Positions 53,710-62,807 of a DNA stretch of 64,000 nucleotides are shown piece by piece. Each line of letters begins with the position of its first letter. Position 1 is the first letter of the stretch. The translations under genes and the position numbers were made by a program. The notes under the pieces were generated by a model that saw nothing but the letters and a program-made list of their open reading frames with translations, made no database searches and was not told the origin of the DNA. The DNA is from JACXVD01 sp020446665 (lineage in GTDB: Bacteria; Pseudomonadota; Alphaproteobacteria; Sphingomonadales; Sphingomonadaceae). The stretch lies in the NCBI GenBank assembly GCA_041396905.1, contig JAWKXQ010000014.1:13009-77008 (forward strand), given 5' to 3'.

Positions 53710-54553
53710 CGGCGCGCTCCGGATTGATCGCGGCCAGTTCGGCCAGTGCAGCGTCCAGCTCGTCGCCTTGCGCGGTGCGATAGTGCCACAGCACCGCATT
53801 TTCCATGAAGCTGACGCCCTTGCCCTTGGTCGTGTGACATATGATGACGCGCGGTCGGCCGCTGTTGTTGGCCCCTGCGGCGGCGGCCGCCTCAATGGCT
53901 GCATGGTCATGCCCGTCGACCTCAACGACATCCCATTGGAAGGCGCGCCATTTGTCGACAAAGGGTTCAAGCGCCAGTGTTTCGGCGACAGAGGCGAGGC
54001 TCTGGATCTTGTTATAGTCGATCAGCGCGACAAGATTGTCGAGCCGATGGTGGCCGGCGAACATCGCTGCCTCCCAGACTGATCCTTCGTCGCATTCGCC
54101 ATCCGATTTGACGACAAACACGCGCCAGTTGGCGCCGGACCGCTTGGCGGCCAGCGCCATGCCGGTAGCTACGCCCAGGCCGTGGCCCAGCGATCCAGTC
54201 GACAGGTCGACGCCGGGGACGCCCTTGTGACTGACATGGCCCGAGAAAATCGAGCCATTTTGATAGTGGTCCTTGAGCCGTTCCGTATCGAAAAAGCCAC
54301 GCTCGGCGAGGGCGGCATAAATGCCGGCCCCGCCATGGCCCTTTGACAGGATGACCCGGTCGCGCTCCGGATGGTCCGGCCGATCGGAAAAGACATTGAG
54401 GACGCACGCATAGAGCGTCCCCAAAATGTCCGCCATCGACAGGATGGAGCCGATATGGCTGCTCTTGCCGCGGCTGGTCATGCGCACGGCATGTTCCCGG
54501 ATCCGGTGCGAAAGGATTGCCGGGTTGCGAACCGGGTCATTGGCTATTTCCAT
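53702..54553 (-). CDS. Transketolase N-terminal subunit (split type)
   Basis: 283 residues binding thiamine diphosphate. Motifs: SHIGSILSMADILGTLYACV, ILSKGHGGAGIYAALAERG, GSLGHGLGVATGMALA, KSDGECDEGSVWEAAMFAGH followed by LVALIDYNKIQS (the GDG-like metal motif as SDGECDEG). The start at 54553 is chosen because the true stop of the preceding methyltransferase overlaps it as TGATG. The frame continues upstream only because of an indel in that gene. Confidence 0.9.
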   Translation of the reverse strand: MEIANDPVRNPAILSHRIREHAVRMTSRGKSSHIGSILSMADILGTLYACVLNVFSDRPDHPERDRVILSKGHGGAGIYAALAERGFFDTERLKDHYQNGSIFSGHVSHKGVPGVDLSTGSLGHGLGVATGMALAAKRSGANWRVFVVKSDGECDEGSVWEAAMFAGHHRLDNLVALIDYNKIQSLASVAETLALEPFVDKWRAFQWDVVEVDGHDHAAIEAAAAAGANNSGRPRVIICHTTKGKGVSFMENAVLWHYRTAQGDELDAALAELAAINPERADA

Positions 54554-55315
54554 CAGTCGAGCACCGCAAAGCCGATATAGGGATCGAATTCCAGCCGCTG
54601 GATATGTAGGCGGCGCTTCACATTGCTCGAGCATGGCCAGCGTTTCGCCCGGCCACAGCGGGTTGTCGAGTTCGTCAAAGGCGAGGATTGAGCCCTTGGG
54701 CATGCGCGGCAGGAAGTGTTCGAGCGCCACCTTGGTCGGCTCGTAAATGTCGAAATCCAGGAACAGCAGGCTGACCACCAGATGCGGATTGTCTTCGAGG
54801 AAGGTCGGGATTGTCTGGGTCGCGTCGCCGCGCACCAGCTTGACCTTGTTGACGTGACCGAGGAAGCGGGTGCTGTCGTTGATACGCACCAGTTCCTGCA
54901 GTTCGTCATGGCTGTCGGCATAGAGGTCGCCGACCTTCACATGCGATGACGCTGGCGCCATGTCCTTGTCGTCGAGGCTGGGAAAGCCTTCGAACGTGTC
55001 AAAGCCATAGATACGACGGGTCAGGTTGACCGGTTCGAGGATCGCCGACAGCTTAGCCCAGGTCATCAGACCGAAACCATGGTTGACGCCGCATTCGACG
55101 ACCGATCCCTTGACCGTCAGCACGCGCTTGAAGATTTCGTACAGGGCAAGGAAGCGTGTCAGATTCTGCCGACGCACGTATTTCGGAAAATTCTCCATCT
55201 TGCTTTCCCAGGAAGATGGATTGGCGTCAAAACAGGCCTTGATGGCCGGGGCTTCAAGCCGTTCGGCATCAGTGCGGAAACCGCCAGCGACAGAAGAGGC
55301 AATCTGGGTCATCAT
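54553..55315 (-). pseudogene. TylF/MycF-type sugar O-methyltransferase, one frameshift near the end
   Basis: About 253 residues. SVVECGVNHGFGLMTWAKLS is the SAM loop; YGFDTFEGFPSLDD, VRGDATQTIPTFLEDNPHLV, SLLFLDFDIYEPTKVALEHF and LAFDELDNPLWPGE follow the TylF pattern with metal-binding Asp residues. An indel near 54632 throws the frame into the transketolase gene; in the other frame the natural end NVKRRLHIQRLEFDPYIGFA-VLD is read and stops at 54553-54555. It probably methylates a sugar hydroxyl on an NDP-sugar or glycan. Confidence 0.83.
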
Positions 55316-56421
55316 CAGGCTCCGTAAAATGCGCGAATCTGATCGCAGATATAGGAAATTTCGTCTTCGCTCAGGAGATGATGCATCGGCAGAAGCAGAA
55401 AACGCTTGGACATGGCTTCGGCATAAGGGGCGTTGGCCTTGAGACCCAGCTTTTCGAACTGGTGGATGACATGGCCACCCCACTGGATGATCGTGCCGAT
55501 ACCCGCTGCCGTCAGGTGATCGCGCAGCGCTTCGCGGCGTTCGACTTCCACCTCGTAATTCTGGAAGATGTCATAGCGATCAGGATCGCTGTCCGGCGCC
55601 GGGGGCAGCAAGATCTCGCCAATGTCGCCCAGCCGGTCCTGATAGATGGACGCCAGATGGCGGCGATGGTCGAGCGACTGCTGGTAGCGGCTGAACTTTA
55701 CTAGCATGATGGCCGCCTGCAGATTGTCTAGCCGCGCATTCGCGCCGAACATTTCAACCTTGCCCGTTTCCGGGTTGCGGCCATGATCGCGATACATGAT
55801 CGCCTTGGCAGCCAGCGCGTCATCGTCAAGCACCAGCGCGCCGCCGTCGCCAAAGCAGCCTAGCACCTTGGCCGGATAAAAGCTGAACGAGCCGGCGACT
55901 CCAAAGCTGCCCGCCGGGCGGCCCTTGTAACGGGCACCGAGCGCCTGGCAGCTGTCCTCGACAATCTTGATGCCATGGCGCGCGGCAAAGGCTTCGACAG
56001 CGTCCATGTCACAGGAGCGGCCATTAAGCTGGACCGGCATGATCGCCTTGGTACGCTCAGTCACCAGCGGTTCGGCGCTGGTGACATCAATCATGTGGTC
56101 CGGCCCGCAATCGCACAGCACCGGCGTGGCGCCGCAATGATGCACCGAAGCGGCGGTGGCGATGAAGGTGTGCGACGGAACGATCACTTCGCCACCCGGG
56201 CCAACGCCGGCCAGTTTGAGCGCCAGGGTCAGAGCGACTGTGCCGTCGGCGACGCCGAGCACATGCTTCATGCCGAGGAACTTGCCGATCTGTTCTTCCA
56301 GCTCGAACAGGTCGCGCTGCATGATGTAGGCGCCGCGGGTCAGCACGTCGTCGATCGAAGCGAGGAACTCCTCCTTATGCTCGGCGTAGAGCCCCGGATA
56401 GTTGAAGAACGGAATTTTCAT
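55315..56421 (-). CDS. DegT/DnrJ/EryC1/StrS aminotransferase
   Basis: 368 residues, PLP-dependent nucleotide-sugar aminotransferase. GVADGTVALTLALKLAGVGP, VPSHTFIATAASVHHCGATP, VEDSCQALGARYKGRPAG and the PLP lysine in FSFYPAKVLGCFGDGG. The C-terminal IIQWGGHVIHQFEKLG is typical. It is first in the run aminotransferase, methyltransferase, transketolase N, transketolase C, initiating transferase, all overlapping or touching. It probably aminates a keto-sugar in the same pathway. Confidence 0.93.
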   Translation of the reverse strand: MKIPFFNYPGLYAEHKEEFLASIDDVLTRGAYIMQRDLFELEEQIGKFLGMKHVLGVADGTVALTLALKLAGVGPGGEVIVPSHTFIATAASVHHCGATPVLCDCGPDHMIDVTSAEPLVTERTKAIMPVQLNGRSCDMDAVEAFAARHGIKIVEDSCQALGARYKGRPAGSFGVAGSFSFYPAKVLGCFGDGGALVLDDDALAAKAIMYRDHGRNPETGKVEMFGANARLDNLQAAIMLVKFSRYQQSLDHRRHLASIYQDRLGDIGEILLPPAPDSDPDRYDIFQNYEVEVERREALRDHLTAAGIGTIIQWGGHVIHQFEKLGLKANAPYAEAMSKRFLLLPMHHLLSEDEISYICDQIRAFYGA

Positions 56422-56490
56422 GGTTCGGCCGGTCCTGTTTTCTGTTTCTGCCTAGGGTGGCAGGTGGCCCGTCAGGCCCCTGCCATTTGC

Positions 56491-57264
56491 TCAGCCACAA
56501 CGGGCTTCGCAATAAATAACCTTGTGCCGCCTGTCCGGCTCTGCCGGGTTCAGCGGGGTCAATGCCTCATACGCATATTCAACGGTTGATACATCCGCCG
56601 GCATCACTGTCATGCTGCCGAAAAACAACCTCTTCAGCAGTACCTTGCTATGCATTGTCTTGGGCACCAGGCCAAGGCGTGAAGCGAGCAATTTCATCGG
56701 GCGCAGGATACGCTGTCTTAGCGACACTTTGCTGACATCGGTCAGGCCGCCAAGCGTGACGGTGAAACCTTGCGCCGCCAGTTCACTCACCAGCTCAACA
56801 GTGCCGAGATAGCGCTGCGAAAAGGGGCTCGGCGTGAAGTCGAACAGATCCTTGTTGGCGGTCACGATCAGCAGCGCGCCACCGGGACGCAGGACGCGCG
56901 CGGCTTCCCTGAAGAAGCCGATGACATCGGGCAGATAATAGAGCGCCTCAAACATAAGCACTAGGTCGAAGCTGTCATCGGCAAAGGGCAGGGGGGAGGC
57001 GGGAAAGACGGAAAGTTCAAAGCGGTCGCCATAGGTCGCCTTGGCCCGCGCCAGCACTTCCGGCGAGATATCGCCGGCAACCACTGATTTGGCCTGCGCG
57101 GCGAGCACGCCAAGGCCGGGGCCGGACCCGCAGGCAACCTCCAGCACATCCTTGCCAGCCGCCATGCACGCGGCCCAATGATAACGGTGACAGGTGCGGT
57201 TCAACTGTTCGGCTGAAATCCTCTGACCTTCCATTTCGGTGACAGAGACAAATTCTGCGGTCAT
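56491..57264 (-). CDS. Class I SAM-dependent methyltransferase
   Basis: 257 residues. SAM motif I DVLEVACGSGPGLGVLAAQA near residue 40, then VVAGDISPEVLARAKATYGD, PLPFADDSFDLVLMFEALYY and FFREAARVLRPGGALLIVTA. The start region HRYHWAACMAAGKDVLEVAC resembles methyltransferases in polysaccharide loci. Overlaps the upstream glycosyltransferase by 4 bp. The substrate is unknown. Confidence 0.88.
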   Translation of the reverse strand: MTAEFVSVTEMEGQRISAEQLNRTCHRYHWAACMAAGKDVLEVACGSGPGLGVLAAQAKSVVAGDISPEVLARAKATYGDRFELSVFPASPLPFADDSFDLVLMFEALYYLPDVIGFFREAARVLRPGGALLIVTANKDLFDFTPSPFSQRYLGTVELVSELAAQGFTVTLGGLTDVSKVSLRQRILRPMKLLASRLGLVPKTMHSKVLLKRLFFGSMTVMPADVSTVEYAYEALTPLNPAEPDRRHKVIYCEARCG

Positions 57265-58566
57265 GCGGTGAGGGCTTCCATAGATGGGACGGCGTTTGGC
57301 TTGGCAAGCTGTTCCAGCCAGTCAGCGAAGGCGGGATAGATACGGCCGGGATTGAAATGTTCCGCGCCAAGGTCGGCAGCCCGCTGGTGGACTTCGGGGG
57401 CGCCCGGAGCACCGATGATCGCGCTGAGCCTATCTGCAACAGACCGGGCGTCGCCAATCTGATACGGCAAGGCAAGCTCGTGCCGGTTCAATAGGTCGCC
57501 GGTCGCCCCTGCAAGTCCGGTCATGACGGGCAAACCGGCCATCAGATATTCGCCTACCTTGTTGGGGAACGAAGCGAGGAAATCGGGGGTATTGGGGTAG
57601 GGCAGGATGCCGAAGCTGCTACGCGCCATCAATGCGGCGATCTTGGGTGCTGATTGCCAGCCAGCCAGAATGATGGCCGTATTGTCGGCGGAACGTGCGA
57701 CTAGTTCCGCTTCCAGATCGCCCTTGCCGCAAATGACAATGCGCAGGGCCTGCCGCTGCTCTCTCCCCAGAAGGTTGGCGCCATCGACAATCGAGAGCAG
57801 GTCGATGCGCGACGAATAGGTGCCAACGAAGCAGCCAATTACTGGCGGGCGATGGTCCCGATCCGCTTGACCGAGTTGGGCTGTCCACTCATCGCCTGCT
57901 TGGCGCAGGGCCTCGGAATCAACCGGGGATGGCGAAACCGCTAGGTGAAAGGCGCGGTCATTCGGCCCCTGGTCCGGCCAGCCGCAGCGAGACCCCAATC
58001 GACGAAGTGGTCGGTGATTCCGGTGATCGCTGTCGCCGCTGACAGCGCCTCCCGCTTTTGACGGGTCATGCTGGACAGTGCAAAACAGCCAGCGGACGGA
58101 ACGCCCTCGGAACCCGTTCCTCGATAACTTCCGGCCACATGTCGCGGCAATCCAAAGCGCAGGGTATGCCCCGGCGCTGCGCGTAATCAGTCACCGCCTG
58201 GGCCAGTTCGATTGTGGGTAGACCGCACAAGATCGCATCTGGCCGCTTCATCGTCTGGGCCATCTCGGCAAAGGCGGAGGCGACTTCGCGGTGATGGATA
58301 AACCGGCGAATGGAGACATTTGCCGTGTAGGCGCGACCCGCAAGCAGGACGCAATGATAAGCGAGCGATGGATCGTCACCGCGCCTGATTCTTTTGCTAT
58401 TTTCGCAACGCATCAATTTGCGCTGGTGGTTAAATGCGGCGGTCATATAGGTCACCTCGTGGCCACGGGCACTTAACTCCTCAGCCAATATAGCCGTGCG
58501 GAGCAATCGGGTGCCCGGACCATCAATGGGCAATTCTTCGCCGGTCTGAATGAGCCAGAAGTTCAT
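57261..58566 (-). pseudogene. GT4-type glycosyltransferase, two frameshifts
   Basis: N-terminus MNFWLIQTGEELPIDGPGTR, LLRTAILAEELSARGHEVTY; acceptor-domain pieces DAILCGLPTIELAQAVTDYA and PCALDCRDMWPEVIEERVPR. After indels near 58075 and 57960 the donor domain follows: IGCFVGTYSSRIDLLSIVDG, LRIVICGKGDLEAELV, LMARSSFGILPYPNTPDFLA, SFPNKVGEYLMAGLPVMTGL. The E-x7-E-like NKVGEYLMAG site is kept. Confidence 0.83.
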
Positions 58567-58569
58567 CGA

Positions 58570-59902
58570 TCAGGCAAGAATGATATTGCTGCCGGGATAA
58601 GCACTCAAAGCGTTGCGCGTATCGACGATCAGGTCGCAGCTCTTTGCCAAGGCGGCATAATCGACATTGTCATGATCAGTGCATATCAGCACCGCGTCAT
58701 AGCCGCCGAAAGCAACAGGGTCGAAAACTTGCGATTTACGTCCGGCCATCGCCGGATGCTCGCGCATATGGGGAATTTCGGGGACATAGGGATCATAGAA
58801 GTCGAGCTTGCCACCGCGCTTCTCGATTTCCTCGATCAGCGTGAATGCCGGGCTTTCCCGGGTGTCTTCTACGTTCTTCTTGTAGGCGATCCCGAGCATA
58901 AGGATACGGGCACCATTAAGCGCGCGCTGCTTGCGGCTGCTGAGACCGCCGATCAGCTTTTCCATAACATGGTGCGGAGCATTGGTATTTACCTCACCGG
59001 CAAGCTCGATGAAGCGTGTCGCCACGCCATATTCGCGGGCTTTCCATGTCAAATAGAAGGGGTCGATGGGGATGCAATGCCCACCGAGGCCTGGCCCCGG
59101 ATAGAAGGCCATGAAGCCGAAGGGCTTAGTCTTGGCCGCATCGATCACTTCCCACACGTTGATTCCCATGCGATCGTAGATCAGCTTCAGTTCGTTCACC
59201 AGCGCGATGTTTACCGAGCGGAAGATATTCTCGGTCAACTTCACCGCCTCTGACACCTCACAGCTAGAAACCGGTACAACCCGACTCACCACGCGGCTGT
59301 AAAAGGCCTCCGCGACGCGCGATGCGTCCGGTCCGTCGCCGCCCACCACCTTGGGGATTGAGGCGGTGTCGAAACCCGGGTTGCCGGGATCTTCGCGTTC
59401 TGGAGAGAAAGCGAGGAAAAAGTCTTGACCGGACTTGAGGCCTCCTGCTTCAATATCGGCGCCATCTCTCCCCGCGTCGTGCCTGGGTAGGTGGTCGATT
59501 CTAGCGTGATCAGCTGGCCGCGGCGCAGCGTCTTGGCAATTGTGCGCGTGGTGTCCAGCACATAGGACAGGTCGGGTTCGCGATGTTTGTTGAGCGGCGT
59601 CGGCACGCAAATGATCAGCACGTCGCACTCGCCGCAGCGATCAAATTCCGCCGTCGCGTTGAAGTGGCCGGAGGCGGCCATCTCTGCCACCAACGCATCG
59701 CCAATCCGACCGATATAGGTCTTGCCGCTGTTAAGCGCGCTGATCTTTTCCTCATCGACATCAAAGCCGATGACGGTAAATCCTGCGCGCCAAGCGGCTA
59801 CCGCCACAACGGCAGACCGACATAGCCCATGCCGATCAAGCCAATCACAGCACTCTTGTCTGTAATTTTGGCGTAAAGCGTCTCTACTTGCCCTTCGGTC
59901 AT
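58570..59902 (-). pseudogene. UDP-N-acetylglucosamine 6-dehydrogenase (WbpA-like), two frameshifts
   Basis: The start at 59902 reads MTEGQVETLYAKITDKSAVI and GLIGMGYVGLPL, then shifts near 59805; GFTVIGFDVDEEKISALNSG, DVLIICVPTPLNKHREPDLS and ESTTYPGTTRGEM follow. A second shift near 59440 leads to FFLAFSPEREDPGNPGFDTA, GFMAFYPGPGLGGHCIPIDP (catalytic Cys), LMLGIAYKKNVEDTRESPA. This is the UDP-HexNAc 6-dehydrogenase group. It makes the uronic acid for the WbpB/E/D-like steps. Confidence 0.87.
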
Positions 59903-59918
59903 TTTTCCACCTACTGTA

Positions 59919-61087
59919 CTAGAAAACGAACTTGCGGATTGCGAGCTTCTGGGGAGGCTCAGGGGACTCAAGCGCGTCGACCACCGCCGCCACAATCCGC
60001 TCGCTTGTTCCGGCGTACAATAGGGGTTCATCGGCAGGCTCAGTACCTCGCCAGACAATTTTTCCGACACCTGCAGCGACCCTTTGCCACGGCCATAGGC
60101 CGCATAGGCCGGCTGCAGGTGCATGGGCAGCGGATAATAAATGGCGGTCGGCACACCGGCCTCGGACAGCGCAAGCTGAACCGCGTCACGCTGCGGCACG
60201 CGCAGTGTGTACTGTGCCCAAGCGCTGGTCACGCCAGCGGGCTTTTCGGGCACCTGAAGATGGGCACGCAGCTGAGTGGAAAAATAGTCCGCCAGCGAGT
60301 TACGGCGCTCTGTCTCCTCGCGGAAAACAGAGATTTTGGCGAGTAAGATGGCCGCCTGCAGCGTATCCAGCCGACTGTTCAGACCAACACGCACCGTCTC
60401 ATATTTCGCCTTGCCTTGCCCGTGCACACGGATAGAGCGCATAGCGGCAGCGAGTTCGTCGTCGTCGGTGAATACGGCGCCGCCATCACCATAGCAGCCC
60501 AGCGGCTTGGCAGGAAAAAAACTGGTCGTGGTGTAGCGGGCCAACGTGCCGACATGCGCGCCTTGTGCCGTAATGGCCCCAAATCCCTGCGCCGCATCGG
60601 CAATCACCGCCAGCCCATGGGCTTCGGCGAAGGCGTTGATCGCCACCCAATCCGCCGGCAGGCCAAACAGGTCCACGCCGATGATGGCTCGCGGGCGTAA
60701 GCCGCGACTCTGCGCTTCGGTCAGGGCGCGCGGCAGGTCGGCTGCGTCCATGTTGAACGTGGCTATGTCAACGTCCACGAAAACAGGCTCGGCGCCTAAC
60801 ACCAGTATGACCTCGGCAGTCGCGGTATAGGTGAAAGAAGGGACCAGCACCGCGTCGCCCGGGCCAATACCTTCGGTCATCAGACAAATCTGTAAAGCAT
60901 CGGTGCCGTTTGCGCACCCTATGGCATGACGCGCGCCACAATACTCTGTTAGAGCCGCTTCAAAATCGCGCACTTCTGGACCCAAGATAAACTGTCCATG
61001 ATCTAGCACTCGCATTATGCGAGCGTCTATCTCATGACGTAAGCGTACCTTCTGGTCACGGAGCCCAGTAAATTCAATTTTTTGCAT
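59919..61087 (-). pseudogene. DegT aminotransferase, WbpE-like, one frameshift near the end
   Basis: About 390 residues. MQKIEFTGLRDQKVRLRHEI, VLDHGQFILGPEVRDFEAAL, GCANGTDALQICLMTEGIGP, LVPSFTYTATAEVILVLGAE, and the PLP lysine in TSFFPAKPLGCYGDGG closely follow P. aeruginosa WbpE, which aminates UDP-3-keto-GlcNAcA. After an indel near 60010 the true end is RIVAAVVDALESPEPPQKLA, stopping at 59919-59921; otherwise the frame runs into the wbpA-like gene. Confidence 0.88.
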
Positions 61088-61320
61088 TCACAACTACCCT
61101 AACGGAAACGAGCTGAGAGCTGTTAGCGTGCAGGCCGATTGAACGCAACCAACCTTCGAAGTAGATTTTGATTGCCGATCAGTTTTGCAACATTGATATG
61201 GATGTGTCGCCGGCATGAACTTTGAACGCCTTGATCTCTGCTCTGCCACCTGAATTTTGGACCGTTTCGAGTTAGAGTTTTCCGCTGTAGACATCCTTGG
61301 CTGGGCGAGGAGTTACAGCA

Positions 61321-61511
61321 TGAAGGCATCGAAGTTCACGGACGCGCAGAAGGCGTTCGTCATCAAGCAGGGTGAAGAAGGGACGCCGGTGGCGGATATC
61401 TGCCGCAAGGCGGGGATCAGTCCGGCGACCTACTTCAACTGGAAGAAGAAATACGCGGGGCTGATGCCATCGGAGATGCGGCGCCTGCGCGAGTTGGAGG
61501 ACGAGAACTGA
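61321..61511 (+). pseudogene. ISb orfA, ended early by a nonsense codon
   Basis: MKASKFTDAQKAFVIKQGEE, HTH GTPVADICRKAGISPATYFN, then RRLRELEDEN and TGA. The next codons CGG CTG AAG AAG ATC continue the expected leucine zipper, so the TGA at 61509-61511 probably replaced CGA. Complete 5' end; IS407-like group. Confidence 0.85.
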
Positions 61512-61569
61512 CGGCTGAAGAAGATCGTCGCCGATCTGACTTTGGATCGGGAGATGCTGCAGGACGTTA

Positions 61570-62518
61570 TCAAACGGAGTCGCAGACGGCCAAGCGAAGT
61601 GCGGCCAGCGCGCTGAGGCCGGATCGGAAGCGTGAGATCATCGACGCTGTTCGGCAGGACTGGCAAGTGACGATCCGAAGGGCGTGTGCCGCACTGCACC
61701 TCGATCGCTCAACCTATCACTACCAGTCCCGCCGAACCGATCCGGCCATTCTGAAGAAGCGGATCAAGGAGATCTGCGAGACGCACGTTCGCTACGGCTA
61801 CCGGCGGGTGTACTACATCCTTCGCCGGGATGGTTGGATCGTGAACATGAAGAAGGTCTACAGGCTTTACAGGGAGTTGGGCCTGCAGCTGCGCAACAAG
61901 ACGCCCAAGCGGCGGGTCAAGGCGAAGCTGCGCGAAGACCGTGCTCCGGCAATCCGGCCTAACGATGTGTGGGCAATGGACTTCGTTCACGATCAGCTGG
62001 CGACAGGTCGCAAGCTGCGCATCCTGACGGTGGTGGATACGTTCTCGCGGCTATCGCCGGTGGTCGATCCCCGTTTCAGCTATCGCGGGGAGGACGTGGT
62101 TGCGATACTGGAAACGGCATGCCGGAGATCGGCTATCCCAGGACCATCAGGGTGGACAACGGTAGTGAGTTCATCTCGCGGGACATGGATCTGTGGGCTT
62201 ACCAGCGCGGAGTGATCCTCGACTTCTCCCGCCCTGGTAAGCCCACAGACAATCCTGTCCTGAGCTTGTCGAAGGGGCGTTCATCGAGGCGTTCAACAGC
62301 AAGCTGCGCAGCGAGTGCCTGAACGCTCACTGGTTCCTGAATCTGCAAGATGCTTGCGAAAAGCTGGAGGCATGGCGTAGACACTACAACGAAGAGCGAC
62401 CGCACAGCGCGGTCAGGAATATTCCCCCGATCATGCTGGCAAACTCAGCCGGTGAGACCAGCCCACCGGATCTGGGTAAGGCGGAAAACTCCAGACCCGA
62501 TTGGTCCAAGGTTGGGTA
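61570..62518 (+). pseudogene. ISb orfB transposase with frameshifts and a REP-like insertion
   Basis: RRACAALHLDRSTYHYQSRR, HVRYGYRRVYYILRRDGW, RPNDVWAMDFVHDQLATGRK (first Asp), then a shift near 62120, GYPRTIRVDNGSEFISRDMD (second Asp), VILDFSRPGKPTDN. Here an insertion at about 62257-62280 (translating PVLSLSKG) breaks the frame before FIEAFNSKLRSECLNAHWFL (Glu). The end includes HYNEERPHSAVRNIPPIML. Confidence 0.85.
62257..62280 (+). repeat. Short REP-like insertion inside ISb orfB
   Basis: About 24 bp containing cctgagcttgtcgaagg, half of a dispersed palindrome common in sphingomonads (from memory). It interrupts the conserved PTDN-(A)FIEAFN motif of the transposase. Confidence 0.75.
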
Positions 62519-62577
62519 GCAGTGCAAAACGGCCCAAGGCTCTACTCATAGATGGTACAAACTTCGGGCTCAGACCA
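62515..62577 (+). mobile_element. Terminal remnant of ISa
   Basis: Reverse complement of the ISa end at 37309-37370: aaaacggcccaaggctctac, tcatagatggtacaaacttc and gggctcagacca. The ISb element sits directly beside it, the mirror of the ISa/ISb junction at 43746. Confidence 0.75.
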
Positions 62578-62807
62578 GGTACCCAAAGACCATCAGGCCG
62601 CCCGCGACAATCAGGATAGCCATTAAACCCTTGCCAGCAACAACCAAAATGGCCACACTCTGTCGCACCTCAACTATCAATTTATCATCCTGCTTGTCGT
62701 CGCAAGTTTCCTATGCAAAAATGTCGCGCTACTCTGTGGCCGTTTCCCTTCTAAAAAATTGAGTTAGCCCATTCCGGGTGGCTTGTTTAGGGCAAGATTG
62801 AAATCCT
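62578..62807. other. Intergenic stretch upstream of the O-antigen ligase gene
   Basis: No firm gene. On the minus strand a short frame (62573-62710) reads SVAILVVAGKGLMAILIVAG, a single transmembrane helix, cut by the IS end; it may be the remains of a small membrane protein. The AT-rich part near 62700-62790 probably holds the promoter of the next gene. Confidence 0.4.

Larger units (their letters stand above)
61254..62514 (+). mobile_element. IS3-family element (ISb)
   Basis: About 1.26 kb with imperfect inverted ends: ttttggacc...gagttttccgc at 61254-61285 and gcggaaaactcc...ggtccaag at 62477-62512. Contains orfA and a broken orfB on the plus strand. A partial copy of the same left end lies at 43747-43855. 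Right end abuts an ISa end remnant. Confidence 0.8.

Noticed and set aside
53702..55483. A 593-residue methyltransferase-transketolase fusion enzyme
   Set aside because: Explained by one indel near 54632; the alternative frame gives the normal ends of both proteins.
59798..61087. DegT aminotransferase with a dehydrogenase N-terminus attached
   Set aside because: Frame runs on only because of an indel near 60010; the natural stop is at 59919-59921.
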